Assembly (NCBI GenBank): GCA_043772005.1
Contig: JAYVGP010000012.1
Span: 1-64,000 of the forward strand
Length of the DNA stretch: 64,000 nucleotides
Source: JAYSSF01 sp043772005
GTDB lineage: Bacteria; Patescibacteriota; Gracilibacteria; Absconditabacterales; Absconditicoccaceae
Reading direction: 5' to 3'
Part shown: piece by piece, positions 11,106 to 21,303 of the stretch
Numbering within the stretch: position 1 is the stretch's first letter
How the letters are laid out: the number at the start of each line of letters is the position of its first letter
Notes under the pieces: model-generated
Told to the model about the DNA's origin: nothing
Database searches by the model: none
Seen by the model: only the letters and a program-made list of their open reading frames with translations
Made by a program: the position numbers and the translations under genes

Positions 11106-11387
11106 TTATTGAGCAGCAACTTCAACAGCAACTTCACCAGATACAGAAGTACCAGATGCAACAATAGCAGCGTTAGCAGCAGCTTCCATAGCAGCCCTTT
11201 GAGCCATCATTGTAGCTTCCATAGCAGCTTGTTCAGCCATCTTAGCAGAGTCAGTAGCAGTATCTACAGCAGCTTCCATAGCAGGAACTACAGTATCAGT
11301 AGCTACAGTAGCTTCAGTAGTAGTCTTAGTACAACCAGTCAATACTGCCATACCAGCCAAAAGAGCAACGATCAAAAGATTTTTCAT
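11106..11387 (-). CDS. alanine-rich lipoprotein
   Basis: 93 residues starting MKNLLIVALLAGMAVLTGC, a lipoprotein signal with lipobox LTGC. The mature part is rich in Ala, Met, Thr and Glu (EAAVDTATDSAKMAEQAAMEA, then MAQRAAMEAAANAA) and is likely one long amphipathic helix or coiled coil, recalling Lpp-like or phasin-like helices only in composition. ATG 11387 is chosen because it places the signal correctly; 15 extra in-frame codons upstream would spoil it. No UGA is used. Confidence 0.75.
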   Translation of the reverse strand: MKNLLIVALLAGMAVLTGCTKTTTEATVATDTVVPAMEAAVDTATDSAKMAEQAAMEATMMAQRAAMEAAANAAIVASGTSVSGEVAVEVAAQ

Positions 11388-11485
11388 GATAATGAGAATT
11401 AATGTAATAAAATACCATTCGGTTTTAGTCATCTATCCAAGATTTACAAGTCGATTTTAATGATAAAATTCTTATACTTATCATT

Positions 11486-12166
11486 ATGAGTGATCTAACT
11501 TCTCTCAATTCTCAAACAACAGTGAATACCTGAAAGGGTATAATTTTTCCTAATTCTCTAACAATTTATATTGATGAAGCCTGACGCGGTCCGATAGCTG
11601 GTCCTGTCACGGTAGGTTTAGTTATTGGATCACAATCTACTAACCGATCATGATACACAGACAGCAAGAGTCTCAGCGCAAGACAAAGAGAGCAGTTAGC
11701 AGATAAAATCAAATCAGACTCCTCCATAATCCGAGCTACTGGCTCAGCAAGTGCCAAAGAGATTGATCGCAATGGTATCATCTGGGCCTTGAGATGGGCG
11801 ACTATCAGAGGACTTCGTGAGTTGGCGAGTAAATGAGAAATCGAGTGATCGAGTTGAGTTTCCCGTAAACCCGCTATCATCCCGAATACACGAAAACTCA
11901 TCATTGATGGCAATCATACCTTCTGACTCGATACCAAGTTATGAATCACAGTTCAGACCATCATCAAGTGAGATCGTGATATACCGCAAATCAGTGCAGC
12001 CAGCATACTTGCCAAGACCACCAGAGATCACGTGATGACCAAACTTTGAGCCAAACACCCATGATATGGATTTGAACAGCATATGTGATATGGAACCGCC
12101 AAACATTACCAAGCAATCAAACAGCTAGGGTTATGCGAAATTCATAGGAAGAAATGGATCAAATAA
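11486..12166 (+). CDS. rnhB: ribonuclease HII
   Basis: 226 residues. RNase HII cuts RNA in RNA-DNA hybrids and single ribonucleotides in DNA. Signature YIDEAGRGPIAGPV contains the catalytic Asp-Glu; the first Gly of DEAGRG is TGA. The later Asp residues are in LIIDGNHT and KGDRDIPQISAASILAKTTRD, and HPGYGFEQHMGYGTAKH matches the C-terminal HP.YGF.xH.GYGT signature. More than ten UGA glycines are in frame. ATG 11486 is the first ATG and leaves a 30-residue N-terminal extension before the catalytic strand. Confidence 0.95.
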
Positions 12167-12184
12167 CATTGCACATACAAATCA

Positions 12185-12610
12185 CTACCTACCTCCTACG
12201 TACCTGATATCATTAGCTGGTACTTTTGTTAGTCATGTAGAATATTGTCAGCGTATTTCAACTAAACTACCGTTAATCTTCCCATACGAAATATACCAAT
12301 TATCTATTAGATTAGATTCAGTAATATTCACAATACAGTAGCTTCAGTAACATCATTCTCAGTCTTCTTTGAGCTTTGCTTTTACTGGCTGAATAATTAT
12401 ATTTGAAGGTGTTGATAGTGAAGTTTTGCTCACAGTACCTAGCTTTTTAGCGTTATTATGGTACTTTTGAGTACGATTAGTACTTTGTGCAAGTACTGCT
12501 TGAGTATTCATAAAAAGTATACATAGTATACCTATTGTAGCTTTTGTTAAGATGTCTTTTGGTAGTATAGATCAAGCATCTATTGCTTCTCATGTCTGTA
12601 TAGATTTCAT
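12185..12610 (-). CDS. secreted hypothetical protein
   Basis: 141 residues. A hydrophobic stretch (TKATIGILCILFMNTQAVLAQ, near residues 23-43) with a possible cleavage after VLA suggests export, with an unusually long N-terminal region before it. The mature part has a Cys pair (GCYGSYCIVN) and an aromatic-rich end (NWYISYGKINGSLVEIRGQYSTG). No family recognised. Seven or so UGA glycines confirm it is read in code 25. Convergent with rnhB, separated by 18 bases. Confidence 0.65.
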
Positions 12611-12750
12611 TACAAGCCAGTAAATAAAAAACCTGCTATAAGTCTATCTTTGTTCAGTTATAGTTCAAGTAATTATAACTTAGTCTTGCATCCAGACATA
12701 ATCTGAATACACACATAGTAATAATCGTTTACCTGCAACCTGCAACCCCT

Positions 12751-15048
12751 ATGATCGACATTTATGATATCAAACACTATACCAACTATACTGTAGACTT
12801 AACCCTCAGCGCCGAAAAACTCATGGAGCAAGTCTACTCAGCAGCAAGCAAATACTTGACTGAGTCAGATGTTGAGTTGATTCAGGAGGCGTTTGAATTT
12901 GCCAAGCACGCCCATGAGTGAGTACTGAGGCTCAGTGGCGAACAGTACATCATCCACCCAATATATGCAACGATCTACCTCATGAATATCCGCCCAGATG
13001 TAGCGACAATCCAAGCCTGTCTCATGCATGATGTGATAGAAGACACCAACTACAACCAAGCTGATATTGAGTATAAATTCGGGACGGAAGTAGCTAAGTT
13101 GTGTCAATCTATGGTCAAAGTCGGCAAGATCAAATATCGTTGAGAAGAAAGAAATCTCGAAACACGGAAAAAGACCTTTCTTGCAATGGCAGAAGATGTC
13201 AGAGTAATCTTTATCAAGCTCGCAGACCGCATCCATAATACCCAAACTCTCAAATTTCACCCCGAACCTGACAAAGTCAGACGTATCGCTACCGAGACTC
13301 TCCACATCCATGCCAGTATTGCCAAGAGGCTGTGACTATATGATTTTCAACTTCTACTCGAAAATGGAGCATTTGCTGTCCTCGAGCCAGAGAAGTTTGA
13401 CCATGTGATGGAGCATATGCTTGCGTTTTATGCCAGCGATGAAAACTATGTCCAAACGTGAATGAACAAGCTGACGGAAGTCATGAATCAAGACAATGTG
13501 CCATATCTTGCCATCAAATGAAGAATGAAATCTCCTTACAGAGTTGCACAAAAAGTATTTGATCCAAGTCAGCCATACGATATTTATACAATCCATGATG
13601 TACTTGCATTTAGGATTATCGTACCCACCATATCTGACTGTTATCTTGCTTTAGGTAGTGTCCATGGTAGTTTTGCTCCTGAGATCAAGAAGATCAAGGA
13701 TTATATCGCTAGACCTCAGGACAATGGCTATCAATCACTACACACCAGAGTCTTCTGACTCCTCCCCTTCCAAACTGAAGTTCAGATTAGAACTCCCGAG
13801 ATGGATGAAATTGCAGAATATGGTGTTGCTGCTCACTTTGCCTACGCTGAAGCATGATCCAAATCCAAAACAGTCACCGCTAGACAATCTCAATGGGTCC
13901 AGAAAATGCAAGAAATTGTCAAGCAATATCAAGAAGATTTTGATGGATTCAAGCATGAGATGAATATGGAACTCGTCGACAAAAATGTCTTCGTCTATAC
14001 ACCTAAATGAGATGTGATTGAATTACCCCCAGGAGCAACAATCTTAGATTTTGCATTTAGGGTACATAGTAGAGTCTGACTTGCTTATCGTAATGGTACC
14101 GTAAACGGTCGTATCGTCCCAATTGATTATACACTCAGTAATGGTGAAATCATCCAAATCATCACACGAAGCAACAAAGAATCCTGCACACCAAGCTGGA
14201 CCAACTATGTGAACACATCACAAGCCAAACAAGCGATCAACAAATATCTCAGAGCAAGTCAGAAACCAGCTCTTATCAAGTCAGCCATTGATCAAATTAA
14301 TCAAAAATTGATTGAATATGAATTACCAATGATTGGTCACGTCGATAGCATTATCAAGAAATCAGCTGATCAAATGGAGTGATCACTACTACAAGTATAT
14401 GAAAAACAGATCACCGCATATCACTGGATCAAACAATACTATCCTCACATCCAACAACAGCAGCAATGAGTAACTCGTATCAAACCTACCATCAGCGAGC
14501 ATGAGACTGCTGTCACCATTGATGGTGAAGCAAAACTCGAATACAGTCTATGTGGAGAGTGTAATCCACAAGCACCAGATAAGATCATTGCCAAAGCATG
14601 AGCTCACGGCATCAAAATACATCATATCAACTGCGAAAGCCTCAATACCATCTCTCATGACAAACTCTTAGAATGTCATCGAGGTAGCGACACCAGTAAC
14701 TGTGAAATGTATTATGCTAATTTTGAGCTTGAACTTGCAAATCACAATGGTTCATTGTTCCAGTTATTGACTCTATTTAAACAACTCAATATCAACATCA
14801 CCAATATCTCATTTGATCATACTGCAAGATCACAATCAAATACGCTTTCTCAAGGTGATTTTGCTACTAACAGATTGACTTTTTGAAATCAAAATAGCTT
14901 TCTATCAAATCAATCTATTGGTAGTATCAGCGAGGTCTCTCGTGGCAGTATTACAGGAGAGTTTAGCATTCCTAGCAAGATATACTATATTACTAAACAG
15001 CTCGAAGATAATGCTGATTATAAAATCATATCTATCGCAATTTCATAA
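12751..15048 (+). CDS. RelA/SpoT family (p)ppGpp synthetase/hydrolase
   Basis: 765 residues, stringent-response enzyme. N-terminal HD hydrolase domain: HAHEGVLRLSGEQYIIHP, LMHDVIEDTNY (HD-x4-ED) and KLADRIHNTQTL. Synthetase domain: GRMKSPYRVAQK, YDIYTIHDVLAFRIIV, RPQDNGYQSLHTRVFG and EVQIRT. TGS domain from VFVYTPKGDVIELPPGATI. A zinc-finger-like segment (CGECN... HHINCESL) and a C-terminal region follow. Both catalytic domains look complete, so it is probably bifunctional like SpoT/Rel. About 15 UGA glycines lie in frame. It is monocistronic, with intergenic spacers on both sides. Confidence 0.95.
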
Positions 15049-15223
15049 AGATTTATTACAAAATCGAAATTAAATCAGAAAAGTAAAACAAATTTTATAT
15101 CTAAGATATTAGTTTTATCATAAAAACTACTTTAGACAAAAACCGATACCTTAGTAGTTGGGCTTGAATTCAAATCATAAATAATTATACTTTGCAGTAT
15201 CTAAATAAGTTTAGATATTGTGT

Positions 15224-15300
15224 GCGGATGTAGCTCAATTGGCTAGAGCATCTTCCTTCCAAGTAGAATGTTGCGCGTTCGAGTCGCGTCATCCGCTCCA
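15224..15300 (+). tRNA. tRNA-Gly (anticodon TCC)
   Basis: Acceptor GCGGATG/CATCCGC, D-arm GCTC/GAGC, anticodon loop CTTCCAA (TCC), T-arm GCGCG-TTCGAGT-CGCGT, discriminator T, CCA encoded. The anticodon stem TCTTC/GTAGA carries a T-T mismatch. It reads GGA/GGG, not UGA; the UGA-reading tRNA-Gly (TCA) is not in this window. An 8-bp hairpin TATCTAAA/TTTAGATA lies just upstream. Confidence 0.93.
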
Positions 15301-15367
15301 ATTATTAAATCCGGTAGATGAAAATTCACCGTTCAAATTATATGCTCATGAAGTGTGGAACTACACG

Positions 15368-15450
15368 GACTGGGCTTTTTTTTTAAAGAAAAAGACTAGC
15401 ATGAGAGTAAGCGAGTGACTGGGCTTTTTTTTAAAGAAAAAGACTAGCAT
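15368..15450 (+). repeat. tandem repeat after tRNA-Gly
   Basis: Two copies (15368-15402 and 15417-15450) of a unit GACTGGGCTTTTTTT, then TTAAAGAAAAAGACTAGCAT, with a third partial copy (GACTGGGCTTTTTTT) from 15475. Each T-run with the following A-rich part could act as a weak terminator. Confidence 0.7.
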
Positions 15451-15506
15451 TAACGAAAAAAAATGACTGGGCTTTTTTTGTGGAGTAAAATGATTATATA
15501 ATATAC

Positions 15507-16115
15507 ATGAATATACGAACCACCCTCATCTCCAAATTTCTGGAACGAAATACTAAACTCAACCTCTCTGCAATCCGTGACGAGCAATGAGTATATGAAA
15601 AGCATATTATCGATGCACTCGAAGTTATCCAATTTGATATTATTAAACCTGACACGGTGGTAGCTGATGTAGGTACTGGTGGTGGTTGGCCACTACTCGC
15701 GCTAGCACAGTCCTATCCCGATACAGAGTTTGTAGGAATCGATGGGAGGCGCAAGAAGATGGAAGCCGTCCAAGCGATCGCCATCGAATCATGAATTAAC
15801 AATGTCGAGACACAACGAGGAAGAATTGAGGAAGTCAGATGAAGCTATGATATTGTGACTGCCAGAGCCGTAGCCTATGCTGATGTACTACTCGACTGGA
15901 TACATCCCATCCTCAAACCCAGTGGATCAATGGTGCTATATAAGCTTGATACCGAAGAAGAAAATGCTATCATCATGATGCGATGTAACAAAAATCGCTA
16001 TGATATCACACAGCGCCACAGCTATCAACTCGATAATGATATAACCAAAAGAATCCTCTGGATCCTCACCAAGCATAGATCACATCAACAAACAAAGAAG
16101 CAATTAACAAAATAG
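15507..16115 (+). CDS. rsmG: 16S rRNA (guanine-N7) methyltransferase RsmG
   Basis: 202 residues. SAM-dependent methylation of G527 of 16S rRNA (E. coli numbering). KLNLSAIRDEQGVYEKHIIDAL matches the N-terminal NLT.I.....HI.DSL; VVADVGTGGGWPLLALA is motif I; EFVGIDGRRKKMEAVQAIA the next strand and helix; GSYDIVTARAVA matches the conserved D.v..RA.a motif. UGA glycines fall in QG-VYE, ESG-INN and VRG-SYD. It overlaps nothing and is followed five bases later by a small membrane protein gene. Confidence 0.93.
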
Positions 16116-16120
16116 AAATT

Positions 16121-16513
16121 ATGAACAGCATCGTCCTCCCAAAAGCACAAGTATTTAGATATCTCGGATTAGTAATCGGGGTAGCTTTTATGATTATGTC
16201 GATCAGAGTCTATCTCAATAACTATCTCACCATCGAAAATAGTATCCAACAAACACAACAAACTATCATCAAGACTCAGTCAGAAACTGACTTTATCAAA
16301 AATTTCCAACTACCTTATCTCCAGAGCCAGCTTGCTCGTACCAATCTCATGCACCATCAGCAGATCGCCGATAAATGATGACTTATCGTGATGCTCAACT
16401 ATCAAAATACTACCCTATCAAACGAAAACCCCACCACCCAAACAAACGATGAGATTATACATAAGTGATGGGTTAATTTTATCAGATATCAATGGAAAAG
16501 AAGCCTACAATAA
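16121..16513 (+). CDS. small single-pass membrane protein
   Basis: 130 residues with one N-terminal transmembrane helix (YLGLVIGVAFMIMSIRVYL, residues 14-32) followed by a polar helix rich in Gln (ENSIQQTQQTIIKTQSET) that may form a coiled coil. The layout is like FtsL/FtsB-type division proteins, but no signature supports that name. It is only five bases after rsmG and probably co-transcribed. Stop TAA is reached through three UGA glycines. Confidence 0.65.
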
Positions 16514-16518
16514 TACTA

Positions 16519-17304
16519 TTATTGTGCATCAACATTAATTTCTTCTTCAACAATCTCTTGGCTTTCACCCATCTGAGCAGCCACAACACGCTCATTCCAG
16601 CTTTGTGCATATAAGAAATTTGATCACATATCATATAGTGATCCATAGATTTTCTGCCAAATACTATGAGCCAACGGTATCAAGAAATATGCCAATAGTG
16701 CTGGTATTGATAACATGATTTGAATCTGACTGTCACTGGTTGTTCACCCAATATCGATCGAGTCTAAGATCATCATCTTATAAATCAACACAAAGATAAA
16801 GATCACTCATGACATCCCGAGTAATCATCCTACGATTGCGCTCAGAGAGTATTGTGAGTCAATAGAAATCTCATTCATCACTGAAGTAATAAATACTGAC
16901 AAGATCGTATGGAAACCAAGTACCATAAATAGGCTACTTACTGACTGGTATACAATCGCATACAGTGGCGCAAGAAGAAGAAAGAGAATCACGTTGGTGA
17001 TCAGAGCATAAGTAGTGAGCTTACCTACTGATGGGTAAATCCCACCATACATAAGTCAATAAATAAACGCAACCAGCATCGTACCTACCATACTACTGAG
17101 AAACGCTATCACTAGCATGATCATCCATAGCAGTGGGCTACTATCCTGTGCAACTTGTCACAATCAAGCGATAATCGCTGACATCTGACTACCAAACAAA
17201 ATTGTAATAGCAAAGATAATCAAAGCAACAACAACTCCAACAATAAGTCAGATCAGTGTTTTTCCGACAAGAGTGCTAGCGGATGGATTATATGGTGCGT
17301 TCAT
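16519..17304 (-). CDS. polytopic membrane protein
   Basis: 261 residues with about six transmembrane segments: TLIGLIVGVVVALIIFAIT, LLWMIMLVIAFLSSMVG, ALITNVILFLLLAPLYAIV, FMVLGFHTILSVFITSV, GVIFIFVLIYKMM and IMLSIPALLAYFLIPLA. The N-terminus is cytoplasmic-like (MNAPYNPSAS) and the acidic C-terminus (QEIVEEEINVDAQ) is soluble. No family recognised; it could be a Yip1- or DUF-type membrane protein. Six or more UGA glycines are in frame. Convergent with the upstream small membrane protein gene, with a 5-base gap. Confidence 0.75.
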
Positions 17305-17465
17305 AAAAATAAATCAAAGGTTAAAGGTTAAAGGTTAAAAGTGTACTACTGTGAAAAATTGCTCCCACCACACTCTCTACCCATTTTACTCAATTATACA
17401 CAAGCAATACTGCTTTGTCAAACTACTAGCATACTACAAATTGACTCAACAAAATAAAATTAAAA

Positions 17466-17490
17466 AAAATCACACACAAGGTGTGATTTT
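17466..17490. terminator. bidirectional rho-independent terminator
   Basis: AAAATCACAC / GTGTGATTTT stem around ACAAG, with A-rich left flank and T-rich right flank, so it can act on either strand. It lies downstream of the RRM gene on the minus strand. Confidence 0.75.
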
Positions 17491-17536
17491 TTTTGCAAGG
17501 TCTTGATTATATCAGATTTCTCTTAAATCATCAAAA

Positions 17537-17890
17537 CTAGTTATCAAATGATCTACCATATGGACGATCTTCTCTTGGTTTTCTCTTAGTAGCATAACTA
17601 AGGCGGATTTCTCTACCTTCAAGTTCCATACCATTAGCACCGTCGAGAGCTTTAGCACAATCGTCGATTGCAGCTTCAGCGTTAGCCTCGTTGATAAATG
17701 TTACGAAAGCCATACCTCTACTTCTACCAGTTTCCTTGTCCTTTACGATAAACACATCGAGTGTTGTACCTTCAGTACAGTACTGTGAGAAAATACTATT
17801 GAGGTGATCTGTAGTTGCATACCATGAAAGGTTACCAACATACAATTTGTTGTTTTCCACTTCTTGTGGAGTGTTGTCGTCTGAATACAT
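17537..17890 (-). CDS. RRM-type RNA-binding protein
   Basis: 117 residues with one RNA recognition motif: RNP2 KLYVGNLSWYAT, RNP1 GRSRGMAFVTFINEANAE and a final IRLSYATKRKP. The C-terminal tail is short and basic (RKPREDRPYGRSFDN). This matches the small single-RRM proteins of cyanobacteria and other bacteria that bind mRNA, some involved in cold response; the function here is unknown. ATG 17890 is chosen over a TTG 15 bases upstream. It uses no UGA. Confidence 0.88.
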   Translation of the reverse strand: MYSDDNTPQEVENNKLYVGNLSWYATTDHLNSIFSQYCTEGTTLDVFIVKDKETGRSRGMAFVTFINEANAEAAIDDCAKALDGANGMELEGREIRLSYATKRKPREDRPYGRSFDN

Positions 17891-18015
17891 GTAACAGTTT
17901 AACAAAAATAGTAAATATTAGGTCTTCTGACCTAACTCGAGCTTAGTGTTTATTTGAAAGTTTGCAAGAGATTTTTTGAGTTTGACTTTGGATGACCTAA
18001 TAGGTAATATTAAGT

Positions 18016-18504
18016 ATGAAAGCTCTCAAAATTGAACAATCATCAATACCCTTCATCCCCTCACAAGTCGTTATATCAAAAAACGAGGGGCATTTTAATA
18101 TACTACATAGTTGATTTACGATAAAATGAAATAACATTAGTATAAATGATTTTTGAAGAATTACCAATAAAGAATGACTACTATTATTTACTCACAAAAC
18201 AATACAAATACTTATTGCATGAGTATTTACACATGCAATGCCGGTACAAATGTCTCTTAAAAAATTTATTCTTAATTACTTGGATACTCATATACTGTAT
18301 AATGAACAGTGACAACAATATCAAGTAAATATAAACCCTAAATCAAGATTTTGAATTGTAAATCAAATTCAATACTCTCCTGAAGAATTAGCTAAAACTA
18401 CTAAACAATTACAAATCAAAAGAATAATTAACCCATTCAAATATCAACAAATAATTGCAACACGAATGGAATATAATAATCCACAACAAATAACTGAAGA
18501 ATAA
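18016..18504 (+). CDS. hypothetical protein
   Basis: 162 residues, no family recognised. Read in code 25 the frame from ATG 18016 to TAA 18504 is continuous through about seven UGA. The protein begins MKALKIEQSSIPFIPSQVV and ends MEYNNPQQITEE; the middle LQIKRIINPFKYQQIIATR is basic. With the standard code a shorter ORF in another frame (18146-18328) looks attractive, but it is a shadow. The C-terminal SPEELAKTTKQLQ could be a helix. It ends 43 bases before the threonine leader peptide. Confidence 0.55.
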
Positions 18505-18512
18505 TTTTTTAC

Positions 18513-18542
18513 TTGCAATCTTATCTCAAACGATTATATCAT
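18513..18542 (+). promoter_or_regulatory. possible sigma-70-type promoter
   Basis: TTGCAA (18513-18518) and TATATC (18535-18540) or TATCAT (18537-18542), spaced 16 or 18 bases. It lies immediately upstream of the Thr-rich leader peptide, so the transcript would start at or very near its ATG. Confidence 0.45.
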
Positions 18543-18546
18543 AGAC

Positions 18547-18597
18547 ATGATCCACGTACATCTTGGCACGAGCACTACAACAACCAACACTGACTAA
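18547..18597 (+). CDS. threonine-rich leader peptide
   Basis: 16-residue ORF MIHVHLGTSTTTTNTD with six Thr among residues 8-15, using ACG, ACT, ACA and ACC codons. It ends TAA just before a set of mutually exclusive hairpins and lies upstream of the HD-domain gene and thrS. This is the layout of amino-acid attenuation leaders such as thrL in enterobacteria. The role as a sensor of Thr-tRNA charging is inferred. Confidence 0.65.
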   Translation: MIHVHLGTSTTTTNTD

Positions 18598-18599
18598 GT

Positions 18600-18667
18600 C
18601 AGGAGTTTTTGTCTGCTACCGATGTATTCATAAAACTCCTGTCGTAATAGATTGGGAGTTTTTATTT
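18600..18667 (+). promoter_or_regulatory. threonine attenuator (antiterminator/terminator pair)
   Basis: CAGGAGTTTT (18600-18609) is fully complementary to AAAACTCCTG (18632-18641). The same AAAACTCC also pairs with GGAGTTTT (18655-18662), which is followed by T-rich sequence. The first pairing would be the antiterminator and the second the terminator; the two cannot coexist. The first arm starts three bases after the leader stop codon, as expected if a ribosome finishing the leader blocks it. Confidence 0.65.
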
Positions 18668-18682
18668 ATATAGAGTATTACT

Positions 18683-19270
18683 ATGTCATCAATTGAAAAA
18701 CTAAAAAACCATGTGATTGAAAAAACTCGTAATAAAGATTTTAAGCATCATGAACGGTATTACGAATATCATCTGAAATTTGTGGAGCAACTATGTTTTG
18801 AATTATGTAATTATTATCCTGAAGCCAACAAAGAAATTGTAGAAATTATGATACGAATACATGATTACGACAAGATATGTGATATATGACATGAACATAG
18901 AGATAGTGAATATTCTAAAGTTCTTAAACATCATTGATATAATAATGAAATAATAACTCAAACATTGGAATATATAGACCTTATGGAAAAGAAAAACGAA
19001 ATAGACATATCTCAAACACCTATTGAAGTACAAATTATCTCATCAGCAGATGGAGCTTCACATTTTATATGACCATTTATGTATATCCACCGAAAAGAAA
19101 AACAACACAAAGAAATTAGTGAATTAATGGAAGACAATATCAAAAAAGCCAAAAAAGATCGAACAAAAAAGATTACGCTACCTGAAGCTAAAAAGTTTGT
19201 CGAACCAAGATATCAACTTCTCATGGAACAAATGTGACAAATTCCAGAAAAATCCTTATTAAATATTTAA
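18683..19270 (+). CDS. HD-domain-like hydrolase
   Basis: 195 residues with a degenerate HD phosphohydrolase pattern: HHERYYEYHLKFVEQL (first His), then IHDYDKICDIG with the His-Asp pair, then SSADGASHFIGPF with the late Asp. HD proteins cut phosphate esters of nucleotides; the substrate here is unknown. It is the first gene after the threonine attenuator and ends 26 bases before thrS, so the two form one operon. Four or five UGA glycines are in frame, one in the DIG that follows the HD motif. Confidence 0.7.
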
Positions 19271-19296
19271 CCTTATACCCTTAACCTTATACTATC

Positions 19297-21234
19297 ATGG
19301 AACTCTACAATCTCAGACACTCACTCTCACATGTTCTCGCACAAGCCATCCAAAGATCCATTGACCCAGCAGTACAACTCGGTACATGACCAGCAGTAGA
19401 CAACGGCTTCTATTATGATGTAAAATTTAGTTCTCCCTTGTGACCGCAGGGAATCCCTTCAGGGGGAAAGGGAGGTGCCGAAGGCGGAGGGATTTCTTTC
19501 GGAGAGGAAAATCTCAAAGACCTCACCAAAGTCATGCAAGGTATCTGCAAAGAAGGTCAAGCATTTGGCTCATATACTGCCAAGGACAAAGATGATGCGA
19601 TCGCACTCGTGCAGCTTATGTGAAAGGACTTCAAGATCGAGCTCATCAACAAGTTCTACGCTGCAGATCCTAGCGCACAGTACACCTTCTACTACAACTA
19701 CGTAGACGCTCAGATGATCCCAAGACTCGAGAGCAACACCAAACCCGAATATATGTCAGCCTACAAAAATATCACAGAAAAATTATCACAGCTTGGAACT
19801 TCAGTAGATGGATCATTCGTAACCTTCCTTGATCTCTGTGAATGATGACATGTCGACACTCTCAAAGATATCGGCGAATGATGCTTCACCCTCGACAAAA
19901 TCGCAGGCGCATACTGGCAAGGTAAAGAAGAAAACCCTCAGATGACTCGTGTCTATGGACTTGCATTTGGTACCAAAGACGAACTCAAAGCATACCAAAC
20001 CATGATGGAAGAAGCTCGCAAGAGAGATCACCGTATCATCGGTCAGAAGATGAAATTATTTACTATCTCTGACTTGGTAGGATCTGGACTACCGCTGTTC
20101 CAGCCTAAGGGTATGATCATGCGTAAGGAGATCGAGGACTATCTCTGGTCACTCCACAAGCACAAAGGATATAGCAGAGTCTGGACTCCGCATGTAGCCA
20201 AGGAAGCACTATATGTCTGTTCTGGTCACGCTGGTCACTATATGGAAGACATGTTTTCCGTCCATGGTGGTACGAGCAAGGAGTCGTTCTTCCTCAAGCC
20301 CATGAACTGTCCTCACCACATGCAGATCTTCGCTGACAATCAGTTCTCCTATCGTGATATGCCAGTGAGATACTTCGAACCTGCAACAGTATATCGTGAC
20401 GAGAAGACTTGACAACTATCAGGTCTGACTCGTGTGAGAGCGATCACACAAGATGATGGGCACCTATTCTGTCGTGTTGGGCAGATCCATCAGGAAGTCG
20501 CAACGATTGTATCCATCATCAAGGAGTTCTACACTACCATGGGTATGATCGAAGGATATTGGGTATCACTGTCACTGAGAGGTGAAGACAAGTCCAAGTA
20601 TCTGGGTACTGACGAGATGTGGGAGCAAGCGGAAGGGTCACTCAGAGAGGTCTGCCAAGCAGAAAACCTCCCATACAAAGAAATCCCAGGTGAAGCAGCA
20701 TTCTATGGACCGAAGCTCGACTTTATGTTCAAGGATGCAATCGGTCGTGAATGGCAGCTTGCGACAGCGCAGTGTGACTTTAATCTACCAAATAGATTTG
20801 AGCTCAGTTTCACCAACGAAGCATGAGAACAAGAGCGTCCAGTAGTGATCCATCGTGCAATCTCTGGAAGTCTAGAGAGATTTATGGGTGTGATGATCGA
20901 ACACTTTGCTGGTAACTTCCCATTGTGGCTCGCACCAGAACAAGTCAGAATCATCCCTGTCATGGATAAGGTATGAGACTACGTCGAGACAGTACGCCAA
21001 GCCCTCCAAGACGCCGACATCAGAGTCAGCGTCGATAGCAGTGACGATAGCTTCGCTAAGAAAGTGAGAAACGCCGAGACTGATAAGGTCTTCTACGCTC
21101 TCATCATCGGTGAGCAAGAAGTCACAGACGGCACAGTCAGCGTACGTAATATCAGAACCAAAGAACAATCAGTAGAGAAGATTGCAGATTTTGCCACCAG
21201 AGCACAGGGAGAATATGAGAGTAGAAAGTTGTAG
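19297..21234 (+). CDS. thrS: threonine--tRNA ligase (no TGS domain)
   Basis: 645 residues, charges tRNA-Thr. Starts MELYNLRHSLSHVLAQAIQ, directly at the editing domain, so the N-terminal TGS domain of most ThrRS is absent. Editing domain HGxxC-like motifs are in the first 250 residues (HSLSHVLAQ, LCEGGHVDT). Class II core: motif 2 FEPATVYRDEKTGQLSGLTRVR, the zinc ligands in PMNCPHHMQIF, and VVIHRAISGSLERFMGVMIEH as motif 3. Anticodon-binding domain from PLWLAPEQVRIIPV. Residues 45-67 (SSPLGPQGIPSGG and KGGAEGGGIS) are an in-frame palindromic repeat insertion. Second gene of an operon behind a Thr-rich leader and attenuator. Confidence 0.95.
19431..19496 (+). repeat. in-frame G-rich palindromic element in thrS
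   Basis: 66 bases, 22 codons. It begins CTCCCTTGTGACCG and continues AGGGAATCCCTTCAGGG, then AAAGGGAGGTGCCG and AAGGCGGAGGG. The phrase resembles the elements at 23025 and 40496. It lies where other ThrRS run straight from YYDF to the next helix. Confidence 0.75.
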
Positions 21235-21303
21235 TTGATTTTCGGTTATGTATAAATACAGTGATAATATCTACATAGAAATTATCCTATAATAAAAAAC
21301 TCA

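Noticed and set aside
12865..13311. 148-residue minus-strand ORF
   Set aside because: It is the antisense shadow of the RelA/SpoT HD domain, which is strongly conserved on the plus strand.
15368..15489. CRISPR array
   Set aside because: Only two and a half direct repeats with 14- and 24-base gaps and no cas genes; not a CRISPR layout. No other array seen in the window.
18146..18328. 60-residue ORF starting MIFEELPIKNDYYYLL that looked like the N-terminal half of a frameshifted gene
   Set aside because: The frame 18016-18504 is open throughout in code 25 and gives a continuous protein, so no frameshift is needed.
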